DNA of 64,000 bases from Rhizobiales bacterium CCH10-E5 (GTDB taxonomy: Bacteria; Pseudomonadota; Alphaproteobacteria; Rhizobiales; Beijerinckiaceae): NCBI GenBank assembly GCA_001556125.1, contig LSIG01000213.1, positions 61,557 to 125,556 of the forward strand. The letters are read 5' to 3'. Positions 26,381 to 35,417 of the stretch are shown here, one piece after another. The notes under the pieces are model-generated. The model ran no database searches. It was not told where the DNA came from and saw nothing but the letters and a program-made list of their open reading frames with translations. The position numbers and the translations under genes were made by a program. Position 1 is the first letter of the stretch; every line of letters starts with the position of its first letter.

Positions 26381-27832
26381 GTGATCGAGACCGCGGGGCA
26401 TCTGCCGGGGCTGCCGGCCAGTGAGGTCGCCTGGCGGACGCTGGATTTCAGCGCCTGGGGTGAGCGCGCGCAGGTGCGGGTTCCGGAGCTGACGGCGGCG
26501 CAGGCCGGCGCGCTTGCCAGCCATGTCCGCGAGCAGGCGCGGACCTATCTCCGCACTCTGCCGGTCGCGCAGATCGTCGCGACGCTGGACGCCGCCATCG
26601 CCCGGCTGCTCGACAGGGACGATCCCTGGCGGCGGCGGGCGGAAGCCGTGCTGCCGATCGTCACCGGCTATGACCGCGAGAGCGTTCGCCTCGGCCTATC
26701 CGGCTATCTGCGCAGCTTCCGCGCGCCGCAGCTGCATCGCTTCCTGGCCGAGGACTTCGCCAACCCGGCCGTGCTCGACGGCTTCCAGCCGGCGATGAAG
26801 GGCGGTTTCACGCGCGCCCAGGGGCCGCAGCTCCTGCTCCATATCTGGGCGGGGAACGTGCCGGGCCTGTCGCTCTGGAGCCTGATCTGCGGGCTCCTAG
26901 TCAAGGCCGGCACGGTCGGCAAGGTCGCGAGCGCCGAGCCGCTGCTGGCGGGGTGGTTCGCGCAGATCCTCGCCGAGATCGACCCGCGGCTCGGCGAATG
27001 CCTGGCGGTGGTCTGGTGGAAGGGCGGCGATGCGGAGGCTGAAGCCGCCTGGCTGAACGAGGCCGACACGATCGTCGCCTATGGCGGCAATGAGGCGCTG
27101 GCGGCGATCCGCGAACGGGTGCCGGTGACGGCGCGCTTCCTCCCGCATGGGCATCGGATCGGCTTCGGGCTGGTCGGGGCCGAGGCGCTTGACACGCGCC
27201 GGGCCGGGCCGCTGGCGCGGCTCGTGGCGCAGGACGTGGCGCGCTGGGAGCAGCAGGGCTGCTACTCGCCGCAGATGGTCTTCGTCGCGCGGGGCGGGGC
27301 GGTTTCGCCGCGCGAATTCGCCGAACGCGTCTCGCAGGAACTGGGCGTGCTGAGCCCGCGCCATCCGCGCCGCGCGCTCTCGGTGGCGGAGGCCGCCGGT
27401 ATCGCCGCCTGGCGCAGCCGCGAGGAGATGCGCGGCTTCGACGAGGACGGCACCGTGGTGCTGGGCGAGGCCTGCGATGGCTGGAGCCTGGTCTTCAGCG
27501 ACGCCGCCCAGCCGCTCGCGCCGAGCGCGCTCAACCGCACGCTGAAGATCGTCGCCGTCGATAGCCCGGACGCGGTGCCGGCGCTGGTTTCGCCGGCCCG
27601 CGCCTATCTGCAGACCGCGGCGGTCGCGGCCTCGCCGCGCGAGCTGTTCCGCATCGCGGCGCTGCTGGGGGAGGCGGGCGTGACCCGCATCTGCGGCTTC
27701 GGGGTGATGGCGGCGCCCGAGGCCGGCTGGCACAATGACGGGCGCTTCAACCTGCTCGACCTGGTCAGGCTGATCGAGATCGAGCAATCGGCCGAACGCG
27801 CCGCCGACGACCTGGCACCCTATGTCGATTGA
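26381..27832 (+). CDS. LuxC-like acyl reductase
   Basis: The 483-residue protein is a LuxC-type (aldehyde-dehydrogenase fold) acyl reductase that uses NADPH to turn an enzyme-bound acyl group into an aldehyde. The catalytic cysteine is C294 in WEQQGCYSPQMVFV, the LuxC context, and the cofactor region includes LHIWAGNVPGLSLWSL. It starts at GTG 26381, four bases after the LuxE-like stop, and overlaps the ABC ATPase gene by 11 bases. With the LuxE-like protein it should convert a carboxylic acid to an aldehyde. The TPP riboswitch and thiamine-type importer suggest a thiamine-related acid, which is inference. Confidence 0.9.
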   Translation: MIETAGHLPGLPASEVAWRTLDFSAWGERAQVRVPELTAAQAGALASHVREQARTYLRTLPVAQIVATLDAAIARLLDRDDPWRRRAEAVLPIVTGYDRESVRLGLSGYLRSFRAPQLHRFLAEDFANPAVLDGFQPAMKGGFTRAQGPQLLLHIWAGNVPGLSLWSLICGLLVKAGTVGKVASAEPLLAGWFAQILAEIDPRLGECLAVVWWKGGDAEAEAAWLNEADTIVAYGGNEALAAIRERVPVTARFLPHGHRIGFGLVGAEALDTRRAGPLARLVAQDVARWEQQGCYSPQMVFVARGGAVSPREFAERVSQELGVLSPRHPRRALSVAEAAGIAAWRSREEMRGFDEDGTVVLGEACDGWSLVFSDAAQPLAPSALNRTLKIVAVDSPDAVPALVSPARAYLQTAAVAASPRELFRIAALLGEAGVTRICGFGVMAAPEAGWHNDGRFNLLDLVRLIEIEQSAERAADDLAPYVD

Positions 27833-28583
27833 AGCCCAGAGCGACGCCTTCGTCGCCCTCGAGGCGGTCGATTTCGGCTATGGCGCGGAGGCCATCGTCG
27901 ATGGCGTAGACTGGGCGATCCCGCGCGGGGCGTTCCACTGCCTGGTCGGGCGCAGCGGCAGCGGCAAGACGACTCTGCTCAAGCTGGCGGCTGGGCTGCT
28001 GGCGCCCCGGCGCGGCGTGGTGCGGATCGACGGTGTGGCGCTCGACGGGCCAGGGCCGCGGATCGGCTTCGTGTTCCAGCAGCCGACGCTGCTCGACTGG
28101 CTCAGCGTACTCGACAATGTCCTGCTGCCGCTCTCGCTGAAGCGCAGCGTGGGCGAGGCGGATCGCGAGACGGCGCGCGCTTTGCTCGACCGGGTGGGCC
28201 TGTCGGCCTTCGCGGCGCGGCATCCCGCCCAGCTTTCCGGTGGGCAACAGAGCCGGGTCGCGGTGGCGCGGGCGCTGATCACGCAGCCCGCCCTGCTGCT
28301 GCTGGACGAGCCCTTCGCCGCGCTCGACGCGCTGACGCGCGAGGAACTGCAGGACGATCTGCTCGCGCTCTGTGCGCACCATGCCACGACGGTGCTCTTC
28401 GTCACTCACGACATCGGCGAGGCGGTCTATCTCGCCGACCGGGTCGCGATCATGGCCGGCGGGCGGCTGCATCACGACCTCGCCATCGACCTGCCGCGGC
28501 CGCGCTCGCGCGAGTTGCGCTACGGCCCGGCCTTCAACGCGCTCTGCCGCGAGCTGCGCCAGGCGATGGATGCCGCGCCATGA
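27822..28583 (+). CDS. thiZ: ABC transporter ATP-binding protein, ThiZ-like
   Basis: The 253-residue ATPase has all motifs intact: Walker A GRSGSGKTT (~43-51), a Q-loop in FVFQQPTLLDWL, signature LSGGQQSR, Walker B LLLLDEPFAALDALT and the switch histidine in VTHDIGEAV. It belongs to the nitrate/sulfonate/taurine/pyrimidine (NitT/TauT) importer branch. The TPP riboswitch on its message and the NMT1/THI5-type binding protein make a thiamine precursor importer the best reading. It overlaps the LuxC-like gene by 11 bases and the permease gene by four. Confidence 0.85.
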   Translation: MSIEAQSDAFVALEAVDFGYGAEAIVDGVDWAIPRGAFHCLVGRSGSGKTTLLKLAAGLLAPRRGVVRIDGVALDGPGPRIGFVFQQPTLLDWLSVLDNVLLPLSLKRSVGEADRETARALLDRVGLSAFAARHPAQLSGGQQSRVAVARALITQPALLLLDEPFAALDALTREELQDDLLALCAHHATTVLFVTHDIGEAVYLADRVAIMAGGRLHHDLAIDLPRPRSRELRYGPAFNALCRELRQAMDAAP

Positions 28584-29329
28584 GGGAACGGCTGGCCTCG
28601 GCGCTCCTGCTCGTCGCCCTGCTCGCCGGCTGGGAGGCGTGGTGCCGTCTCGGCCGGGTTCCGGCCCTGATCGTGCCGGCGCCGTCTTCCGTCTTCGCCA
28701 CGCTGTGGAGCGAGATCGCCAGCGGGCGCCTGCTGCCGCATCTCGCGGTGACCGCGACCGAAATGACGCTCGGGCTGGCGCTGGGCTGCGCGGTCGGGCT
28801 GGCGACAGGAATCCTGCTGGCGGAGGCCCCCGTGCTGCGCCGGTTGCTCCATCCCTACATCGTCGCCAGCCAGGTCGTGCCGAAGCTCGCACTCGGCCCG
28901 CTCTTCATCGTCTGGTTCGGCTTCGGCCTGACGCCGACCATCGTGATCACAGCGCTGATCTGCTTCTTCCCGCTGATGGAAAACACGCTGACCGGCCTGT
29001 CGCAGGTCGATTCCGGACGGCGCGAGCTGTTCCGGATGCTGGGTGCGAGCCGCCTGCAGACGCTGCTGCGGCTGAAGCTGCCCGGTGCGCTGCCGGTCAT
29101 CCTCGCGGGGTTCCGGGTCGCGGTCGTGCTGGCGCTGGTCGGCGCCGTCGTCGGCGAGTTCATCGGCGGCCGGGCCGGTCTCGGCGCCTCGATCATCGCC
29201 GCCCAGAGCGTGATGGATTCGAGCCTGATGTTCGCGCTCTTCATCGTCATCACGCTGCTCGGCATGGCCTTCTACCAGGCCGCGCTCCTGATCGAGCGGC
29301 TGCTGCTGCGCCACCATCTGAAAGGGTAA
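28580..29329 (+). CDS. thiX: ABC transporter permease, ThiX-like
   Basis: The 249-residue inner-membrane protein has about six helices and the BPD-type EAA loop (ELFRMLGASRLQTLLRLKLPGALPVI), typical of NitT/TauT permeases. The ATG overlaps the ATPase stop by four bases and the binding-protein gene starts five bases downstream, so the three are one transporter. The substrate is inferred from the riboswitch and the binding protein. Confidence 0.88.
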   Translation: MRERLASALLLVALLAGWEAWCRLGRVPALIVPAPSSVFATLWSEIASGRLLPHLAVTATEMTLGLALGCAVGLATGILLAEAPVLRRLLHPYIVASQVVPKLALGPLFIVWFGFGLTPTIVITALICFFPLMENTLTGLSQVDSGRRELFRMLGASRLQTLLRLKLPGALPVILAGFRVAVVLALVGAVVGEFIGGRAGLGASIIAAQSVMDSSLMFALFIVITLLGMAFYQAALLIERLLLRHHLKG

Positions 29330-29334
29330 CTCCG

Positions 29335-30327
29335 ATGTCCCCACATTCCCGCCGCCATCTGCTGGCGCTCTTCGGGACCGGCCTGATGGGCGCGTTCAGC
29401 CTTGGTCCCCTCCACGCCCAGCCGCTCGACAAGGTCACGGTCGCGGGCTGGAGCCAGCCGATCAGCGAGATCACCAATCTGCTGGCCGAGCCGGATAAGG
29501 GCTTCTTCCGCGCGAAGGGGATCGATCTCGGCTATGTGCCCGGAACCGGCGGCGGCTCGGCGATCCAGAACATGCTGTCGGGCCAGGCCGACATCGCCTT
29601 CACCGATCCGGCGGCGCTCTATCTCGCGCTCGACAAGGGCGAGAAGCTGGTCGCGATCTACAACATCTATCCGCAGAACGTCTTCAACGTGGTCGCGCCC
29701 AAGACCAAGGGCATCCGCACGGCCGCCGACCTGAAGGGCAAGCGCATCGGCGTCTATTCGCTCTCCAGCGGCACGCGCCAGAACCTGCAGGTGCTGCTGC
29801 ACCAGGTCGGGTTGACCGAAAAGGACGTCACGGTCGAGGTCACCGGCCTGCTCAACTTCGCGCCGCTGATCCAGGGGCAGGTCGATGCCACCTCCGCGAC
29901 CGACACCGGGCTTCTGGTCGCGAAAATGAAGGGGCTGCCGGAGGTCGACGTTATCGAGGTCAAGGACCATCTCAACCTGCCGAGCGACATCTTCGTGGTG
30001 ACGGAAGGAACCTATGAGGCGAAGAAGCCGCTGCTGAAGCGCTTCCTCGCCGCCTATCGCGACAGCGCCGCCTGGATGATCGCGAGCCCCGAGGAGGCGG
30101 CGAAGCTCGCCGTGACGCGCGCGATCAATGGCCGCGACGAGGCGCTCAATCTCGAGATCATCAAGCTGCGCAACATCTCGACCGTGTCGCCGACGACGCA
30201 AGCGAAGGGCCTCGGCCATTTCGATCCGGAGCTGCTGCAGAAGGGCGCCGACACCTTCCACCGGCTCGGACTGATCGGAAAGCCGATCGATATGAGCCAG
30301 GTCGTGAAGACGGATCTGATTCCGTGA
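29335..30327 (+). CDS. thiY: ABC transporter substrate-binding protein, NMT1/THI5-like (ThiY type)
   Basis: The 330-residue protein has an N-terminal export signal (SRRHLLALFGTGLMGAFSLG, cleaved near HAQP) that resembles a Tat signal. The mature protein has the NMT1/THI5-like pattern: VAGWSQPISEITNLLAEPDKG, GGGSAIQNMLSGQADIAF, LKGKRIGVYSLSSGTRQNL and FLAAYRDSAAWM. The family binds pyrimidine thiamine precursors, but also taurine and aromatic sulfonates, so the ligand is uncertain. ATG 29335 is fixed by the signal peptide. It ends the tightly packed part of the operon. Confidence 0.85.
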   Translation: MSPHSRRHLLALFGTGLMGAFSLGPLHAQPLDKVTVAGWSQPISEITNLLAEPDKGFFRAKGIDLGYVPGTGGGSAIQNMLSGQADIAFTDPAALYLALDKGEKLVAIYNIYPQNVFNVVAPKTKGIRTAADLKGKRIGVYSLSSGTRQNLQVLLHQVGLTEKDVTVEVTGLLNFAPLIQGQVDATSATDTGLLVAKMKGLPEVDVIEVKDHLNLPSDIFVVTEGTYEAKKPLLKRFLAAYRDSAAWMIASPEEAAKLAVTRAINGRDEALNLEIIKLRNISTVSPTTQAKGLGHFDPELLQKGADTFHRLGLIGKPIDMSQVVKTDLIP

Positions 30328-30334
30328 GCGTCTT

Positions 30335-30410
30335 CGTCATTGCGAGCGCAGCGAAGCAATCCAGCGCGTCGCAAACCCAACTGGATTGCTTCGCTGCGCT
30401 CGCAATGACG
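30335..30410. repeat. Perfect 30-bp inverted repeat, dispersed element type C
   Basis: Two 30-base arms, 30335-30364 and 30381-30410, are exact reverse complements around a 16-base loop. The core CATTGCGAGCGCAGCGAAGC is a sequence I know as widespread between genes in Hyphomicrobiales. It lies between the binding-protein gene and the SDR gene and would form a strong RNA hairpin, perhaps lowering read-through or protecting the upstream mRNA end. Confidence 0.9.
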
Positions 30411-30454
30411 GTGCGGGCCAGCGCAGTTCCGCGAGAACAGCCGAGGGAACGGGC

Positions 30455-31222
30455 ATGACCTTCCGCGACAGGGTGATCCTCGTCACGGGCGCGAGCCGGG
30501 GCATCGGCGCGGCCATCGCCAAAGCCTTCGCCGCCGAGGGCGGGCTCGTTTTCGTCAACTATCGCAGCAGCGAGGCCGCCGCCGAGGCCGTGGTCGAGGC
30601 CTGCCGGGTGGCGGGCGGGCAGGCGGTGGCGATCGCCGCCGACGTCACCGATCCGGAGGCGGTCGCGGGGATGCTGGCGCGGATCGCGGAGGAGGCGGGG
30701 CGGCTCGATGCCGTCGTCAACAACGCGTTTGCGCCCTATGTCTTCGACCCCGACCGTCGCGCGCGCTTCTGGGAGACGCCATGGTCGGCCTATCAGACGC
30801 AGGTCGATGGCGCGCTGAGGGCGACCTACAATGTCTGCCAGGCTGCCCTGCCGCTAATGCGCCGGCGCGGGCGCGGCGCCATCGTCAACATGGCGACCGA
30901 TCTCGTGGCGCGGCCGAGCCTCGCCTATCACGACTATACCACCGCCAAGGCGGCGCTGATCGGCTTCAGCCGCAACCTCGCGACCGAGCTCGGGCCGCTT
31001 GGCATCCGGGTCAACTGTGTCGCGCCGGGGCTGGTCTGGCCGACCGATGCGAGCGCGCGGACGCCCGAGGCGGTGAGGGAGATGCTGGTCGCCCAGACGC
31101 CGCTGGGGCGGATCGCGACGCCCGAGGACGTGGCCGGGCCGGTGCTGTTCCTTGCCTCCGAAGCCAGTGGCTTCGTCACCGGCCAGACGCTCCATGTCGA
31201 TGGCGGGCTGGTGATGACTTAG
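30455..31222 (+). CDS. SDR family oxidoreductase (FabG-like)
   Basis: The 255-residue protein is a classical short-chain dehydrogenase with VTGASRGIGAAIAK, NNAFAP, NMATDL and the catalytic YTTAK. NYRSSEAAAEA after strand 2 has an Arg-Ser that favours NADPH. The name FabG-like reflects similarity only. It follows the ThiY-type gene by 127 bases with a 30-bp palindrome between, so co-transcription is likely but reduced. If it belongs to the riboswitch system it could reduce the aldehyde made by the LuxC-like enzyme. It overlaps the convergent molybdopterin gene by four bases. Confidence 0.88.
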   Translation: MTFRDRVILVTGASRGIGAAIAKAFAAEGGLVFVNYRSSEAAAEAVVEACRVAGGQAVAIAADVTDPEAVAGMLARIAEEAGRLDAVVNNAFAPYVFDPDRRARFWETPWSAYQTQVDGALRATYNVCQAALPLMRRRGRGAIVNMATDLVARPSLAYHDYTTAKAALIGFSRNLATELGPLGIRVNCVAPGLVWPTDASARTPEAVREMLVAQTPLGRIATPEDVAGPVLFLASEASGFVTGQTLHVDGGLVMT

Positions 31223-33573
31223 GCCTTCGCCGCCTGCGCATCCCGGATGGCGCGCCAGATGCGGGCCGGGGTCGCCGGCATGTCGAGATGCGTCACGCCG
31301 AGCGGGCGCAGCGCGTCGAGGATCGCGTGGATCACGGTCTGCGGCGCGCCGATACAGCCGGCCTGGCCGGCGCCCTTGACGCCGAGCGGGTTGGCGCGCG
31401 TCGGCACCTCGACCATCTCGAGATCGAAGGAGGGCAGGTCGGCGGCGCGCGGCACGGCATAGTCCATGAAGGTCGCGCTCAGCAGCTGGCCGGAGCCTTC
31501 ATCGTAGAGCGCTTCCTCCATCAGCGCCTGGCCGATGCCCTGCGCCAGACCGCCATGGACCTGCGCCTCCGCCAGCAGCGGGTTGATCAGCGTTCCGTAA
31601 TCGTCGATCGCGACATAGCGTTCGATCGCGACGGCGCCGGTCTCCGGATCGATCTCGACCTCCGCCACCTGCGCGCCGTTGGGAAAGGTGAAGACGTCGC
31701 AGCGGTTGTCGCCATGGCCCTCCAGCGGTGCGCCGCTGCTCTCCGCGAGATGGGCCGAGATGGCCAAGAGGTCGATCTCGCGCGGCAGGCCGTCCGCGGC
31801 AGGCTCGGTGCTGAAGCGGCCTTTCGCGAAGGAGAGGCTGTCGGCTGCGACCTGCAGCAGCTGCGCAGCGACGGGCCTCGCCTTCGCGACCAGATTGTCC
31901 GCCGCCATGAGCAGCGCCGTGCCGCCGAGATGGAGCGAGCGCGCGCCGCCATGGCCGCCGCCGCGCGGGACGGACGCGGTGTCCCCCTGGACGAGGGTGA
32001 AACGCTCGACCGGCAGGCCGAGCCGGTCGGCCGCGAGCTGGGCGAAGCTGGTCTCATGACCCTGACCGTTGGAATGGGTGCCGACGGCCATGGCGATCTG
32101 GCCGTCCGCCCCGACCCGCAGCCAGGCCTCCTCGTCGGGGCGGCCACGCGAGGTTTCGAGGAAGCAGCCGATGCCGAAGCCGCGCAGCTTCCCGCGCTTT
32201 CGGGCGGCGCGCTTGCGTGCTGCAAAGCCCGCCCGGTCGGCCGCCATCAGCGCCCGCTCAAGGTTCTCCGCAAAGCTGCCGCTGTCGATCACCATGCCGA
32301 AGGCGGGACGGCGGTAGGGGAAGCTGCGGATGAAGTTGCGCCGGCGCAGTTCCGCCGGATCGATGCGCAGCTTATGGGCGGCGGCTTCGATCAGCCGCTC
32401 GATCAGATAATTTGCCTCGGGCTTGCCGGCGCCGCGATAGGCGTCGATCGGGGCGGTGTTGGTGAAGACGCCGCGCACGTCCATCGCCATGGCGGGGATG
32501 TCGTAGAGCCCGCCCATCGCGGCGGCGGGGGCGTTGGTTCCGCTGCCGGGGCCGAGCGAGGAGACATAGGCGCCGAGATTGGCGATCGTCTCGACATCGA
32601 GCGCGAGGAAGCGCCCGCGCCGGTCGAGCGCCAGCCGCGCGGTGCTGAGATTGTCGCGGGCATGGGCGCCGCCGGTGAACTCCTCGATGCGCTCGGCGCT
32701 CCAGCGCACCGGCCGGCCGAGCCGCCGCGCAGCCCAGAGTACCAGCGCATATTCGGGATAGGTGACGTTCTTCATGCCGAAGCCGCCGCCGACATCGGGC
32801 GTCGAAACCCGGATGCGGTCGAGCGGCAGGCCGAAGACGCCCTGCGCGAGTTCACGGCGGATGTCGTGGACCGAGGCGCCGCTGATCTCGAGATGGAAGC
32901 GGTCCGCGCCGGCGTCGTAACGGCCGATGGCGATGCGCGGCTCGAGGGCTGCCGCCACGATGCGGTTGTTGACCAGAGCGCAGCTTACGACATGGGAGGC
33001 CTTGGCGAAGGCGCGCTCGACGGCGGCGGGATCGCCGCGGCGGAAACGGAAGGCGATGTTGCCCGGCGCCTGCGGCCAGAGCTGCGGCGCCTCCGGGTCG
33101 GTCGCGCCGCGCAGATCGGTGACGGCCGGCAGGATGTCGTAATCGATGCTGATGTGCTCGCAGGCCTCGCGGGCCAGCGCCTCGGTGTCGGCGACGACGA
33201 AGGCGACGGGTTCGCCGACATGGCGGACGACATCGCGCGCCAATGGCCAGCGCGGCGGCACGATCAGCGGCTCGACGGAAGCGATAACGATCGAGGTCGG
33301 CAGCGGAGCGAGGCCGTCGAGATCCGCGGCGGTGTAGACTCCGTGCACGCCGGGGAGGCTTGCCGCTGCGGAGCGGTCGATCGCGCGGATGCGGGCATGG
33401 GCATGGGGCGAGCGCAGCATGACGGCGGCGAATTCGCCGTCCGGGGCGCGATTGCCGAGGTAATCGCCGCGCCCGGTGAGGAAGCGTGCGTCCTCCCGCC
33501 GCCGCAGCGAGCGGGGATCAGCGGGTGGGCCAAGATGAGTCGATCCGGACCGGCCGCTTGTGCTGTCGTTCAT
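31219..33573 (-). CDS. Molybdopterin-binding hydroxylase large subunit (xanthine dehydrogenase/CoxL family)
   Basis: The 784-residue protein is a complete large subunit of the molybdenum hydroxylase family: RREDARFLTGRGDY at the start, TPDVGGGFGMKN, YRGAGKPEANYLIERL, THSNGQGHETSFAQ and the C-terminal NPLGVKGAGQAGCIGAPQ. The usual catalytic glutamate of the GAGE motif is glutamine here, and the Cys/Ser loop of CO dehydrogenase (AYRCSFR) is absent, so CO oxidation is unlikely. The FAD and [2Fe-2S] subunit genes are not adjacent on either side. The substrate is unknown. Confidence 0.88.
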   Translation of the reverse strand: MNDSTSGRSGSTHLGPPADPRSLRRREDARFLTGRGDYLGNRAPDGEFAAVMLRSPHAHARIRAIDRSAAASLPGVHGVYTAADLDGLAPLPTSIVIASVEPLIVPPRWPLARDVVRHVGEPVAFVVADTEALAREACEHISIDYDILPAVTDLRGATDPEAPQLWPQAPGNIAFRFRRGDPAAVERAFAKASHVVSCALVNNRIVAAALEPRIAIGRYDAGADRFHLEISGASVHDIRRELAQGVFGLPLDRIRVSTPDVGGGFGMKNVTYPEYALVLWAARRLGRPVRWSAERIEEFTGGAHARDNLSTARLALDRRGRFLALDVETIANLGAYVSSLGPGSGTNAPAAAMGGLYDIPAMAMDVRGVFTNTAPIDAYRGAGKPEANYLIERLIEAAAHKLRIDPAELRRRNFIRSFPYRRPAFGMVIDSGSFAENLERALMAADRAGFAARKRAARKRGKLRGFGIGCFLETSRGRPDEEAWLRVGADGQIAMAVGTHSNGQGHETSFAQLAADRLGLPVERFTLVQGDTASVPRGGGHGGARSLHLGGTALLMAADNLVAKARPVAAQLLQVAADSLSFAKGRFSTEPAADGLPREIDLLAISAHLAESSGAPLEGHGDNRCDVFTFPNGAQVAEVEIDPETGAVAIERYVAIDDYGTLINPLLAEAQVHGGLAQGIGQALMEEALYDEGSGQLLSATFMDYAVPRAADLPSFDLEMVEVPTRANPLGVKGAGQAGCIGAPQTVIHAILDALRPLGVTHLDMPATPARIWRAIRDAQAAKA

Positions 33574-33673
33574 CGTCGGATCGCCTTCGTCACCGAAGCG
33601 TGGGACCGCCTGGTCCGCCGATGCAAGACCGGTGCTGCGGACACCGGGCCCGCTGAGGCCGCCCTGACTAGAA

Positions 33674-35302
33674 TCAAGACGATGCGGTCAGATAGCCCGC
33701 CAGGCCGGCGGTCGAGGAATCATGGGCGTCGGCGGGAGCCTTGCCCTCGATGACCGGCAGCAGCGCCGTCGCCAGCTCCTTGCCGAGTTCGACGCCCCAT
33801 TGATCGAAGGCGTTGATGCCCCAGATCGCGGCCTCGACGAAGACGCGGTGCTCGTAGAGCGCGATCAGGCGGCCGAGTGTGAAGGGATCGAGCTTGCGGT
33901 AGGCCAGCGTGACCGAGGGGCGGTTGCCGGGGAAGACCTTGTGCGGCGCCAATGCCGCGATGTCCGCTTCGGACAGCCCCTGTTTCGCCAGCAACTCGCG
34001 CGCCTCCTCCAGCGTGCGGCCCTTCATCAGGGCCTCGCTTTGGGCAAGGCAATTGGCCAGCAGCAGCCGGTGGTGATGCGCCAGCTCCGGCTCGTGCCCT
34101 TCTGCCGCGACCATGAACTCGCAGGGTATGGTGTCCGTGCCCTGGTGGATGAGCTGGTAGAAGGCATGCTGGCCGTTAGTGCCGGGCTCGCCCCAGACGA
34201 GCGGGCCGCTCGGCCGTTCGACGGGCGAGCCGTCCTTGCGGACGCGCTTGCCGTTCGATTCCATGTCGAGCTGCTGGAGATAGGCCGGCAGGCGCAGCAG
34301 GCGCTGGTCGTAGGGCAGGATCGCGCGCGCCGGATAGTTGCAGATGTCGCGGTGCCAGATGCCGATCAGGCCGAGCAGCACCGGCAGGTTATGGGCGAGC
34401 GGCGCGGTGCGGAAGTGCTCGTCCATGGCGTGGGCGCCGGCGAGAAAGGCGCGGAAGTGCGTCGGCCCGACCGCGATCATGACCGGCAGGCCGATGGCGG
34501 ACCAGACCGAATAGCGGCCCCCCACCCAGTCCCAGAACCCGAAAACTCGGTCCGGCGCGATGCCGAAGGCGGCGACCTTGTCGAGCGCCGTGGAGACGGC
34601 GGCAAAGTGGGCGCCGACCGCAGCCTCGCCGAGCGCAGCCGCGATCCAGCGCCGTGCCGTCGCGGCGTTGGTCATGGTCTCGACCGTGGTGAAGGTCTTG
34701 GAGGCGACGATGAAGAGCGTGCGCGCCGGATCGAGCCTCGCCAGCGTGTCGGCGATATGGGCGCCGTCGACATTGGAAACGTAATGCAGGCGCGGCCCGT
34801 CATGATAGGGCGCCAGCGCCAGAGTCACCATGACGGGGCCGAGATCGGAGCCGCCGATGCCGATATTGACGACGTCGGTGAAGGGCGCGCCGTCGGAGGC
34901 CGCGATACGGCCTCCGCGAACCCCGTCCGCAAAGGCGGCGAGCCGGTCGAGGGTCTCGTGGATCGCGGGCATCACGTCCTGCCCGTCGACCAGGACGCGA
35001 TGGCTCTTCGGTGCGCGCAGGGCGGTGTGAAGGACAGCGCGCTTCTCCGTGGTATTGATCGCCTCGCCCGCGAACATGGCATCGCGCTGACCGGCAACGC
35101 CGGTGGCTTCGGCCAGTTCAAGCAGGAGCGCGCGTGTCTGCGCCGTCACAGCGGTCTTGGAGTAATCCAGGAGCAGATCGTCGAGACGGGCGGAGAAGTC
35201 GGTAAAGCGGGCGGAATCCTCGGCAAAGAGAGCCCGCAAGGGGCGGGCTTGCGTGGCCTGATGGTGTTCCGCCAGCTTTGCCCAGATCAGATCCTGCACC
35301 AT
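33674..35302 (-). CDS. pgi: Glucose-6-phosphate isomerase
   Basis: This is a standard 542-residue phosphoglucose isomerase that interconverts glucose-6-phosphate and fructose-6-phosphate in the cytoplasm. Diagnostic segments are [48 protein letters not shown] and [18 protein letters not shown], which contain the sugar-phosphate-binding and catalytic residues. ATG 35302 gives the normal N-terminus. The gene is apparently transcribed alone; the 100-base gaps on both sides hold nothing I can recognise. Confidence 0.97.
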   Translation of the reverse strand: MVQDLIWAKLAEHHQATQARPLRALFAEDSARFTDFSARLDDLLLDYSKTAVTAQTRALLLELAEATGVAGQRDAMFAGEAINTTEKRAVLHTALRAPKSHRVLVDGQDVMPAIHETLDRLAAFADGVRGGRIAASDGAPFTDVVNIGIGGSDLGPVMVTLALAPYHDGPRLHYVSNVDGAHIADTLARLDPARTLFIVASKTFTTVETMTNAATARRWIAAALGEAAVGAHFAAVSTALDKVAAFGIAPDRVFGFWDWVGGRYSVWSAIGLPVMIAVGPTHFRAFLAGAHAMDEHFRTAPLAHNLPVLLGLIGIWHRDICNYPARAILPYDQRLLRLPAYLQQLDMESNGKRVRKDGSPVERPSGPLVWGEPGTNGQHAFYQLIHQGTDTIPCEFMVAAEGHEPELAHHHRLLLANCLAQSEALMKGRTLEEARELLAKQGLSEADIAALAPHKVFPGNRPSVTLAYRKLDPFTLGRLIALYEHRVFVEAAIWGINAFDQWGVELGKELATALLPVIEGKAPADAHDSSTAGLAGYLTASS

Positions 35303-35417
35303 TGCGCTCCTGTTGACCGCGACGCCCCTGGCGCCGCTCCGGCAACCCGCTTGTCTGAGAGCGGTTCCCGATGTCGGAAATTGGGCCGCGCCGTCGGGTC
35401 CGGCAAGCCCGGTTCCT

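Noticed and set aside
30335..30410. Rho-independent terminator of the thiY-like gene
   Set aside because: A strong hairpin but no T run; the sequence matches a dispersed repeat family.
30781..33753. A 990-codon open frame on the plus strand opposite the molybdopterin gene
   Set aside because: Compositionally biased by high GC; the opposite strand carries intact hydroxylase motifs.
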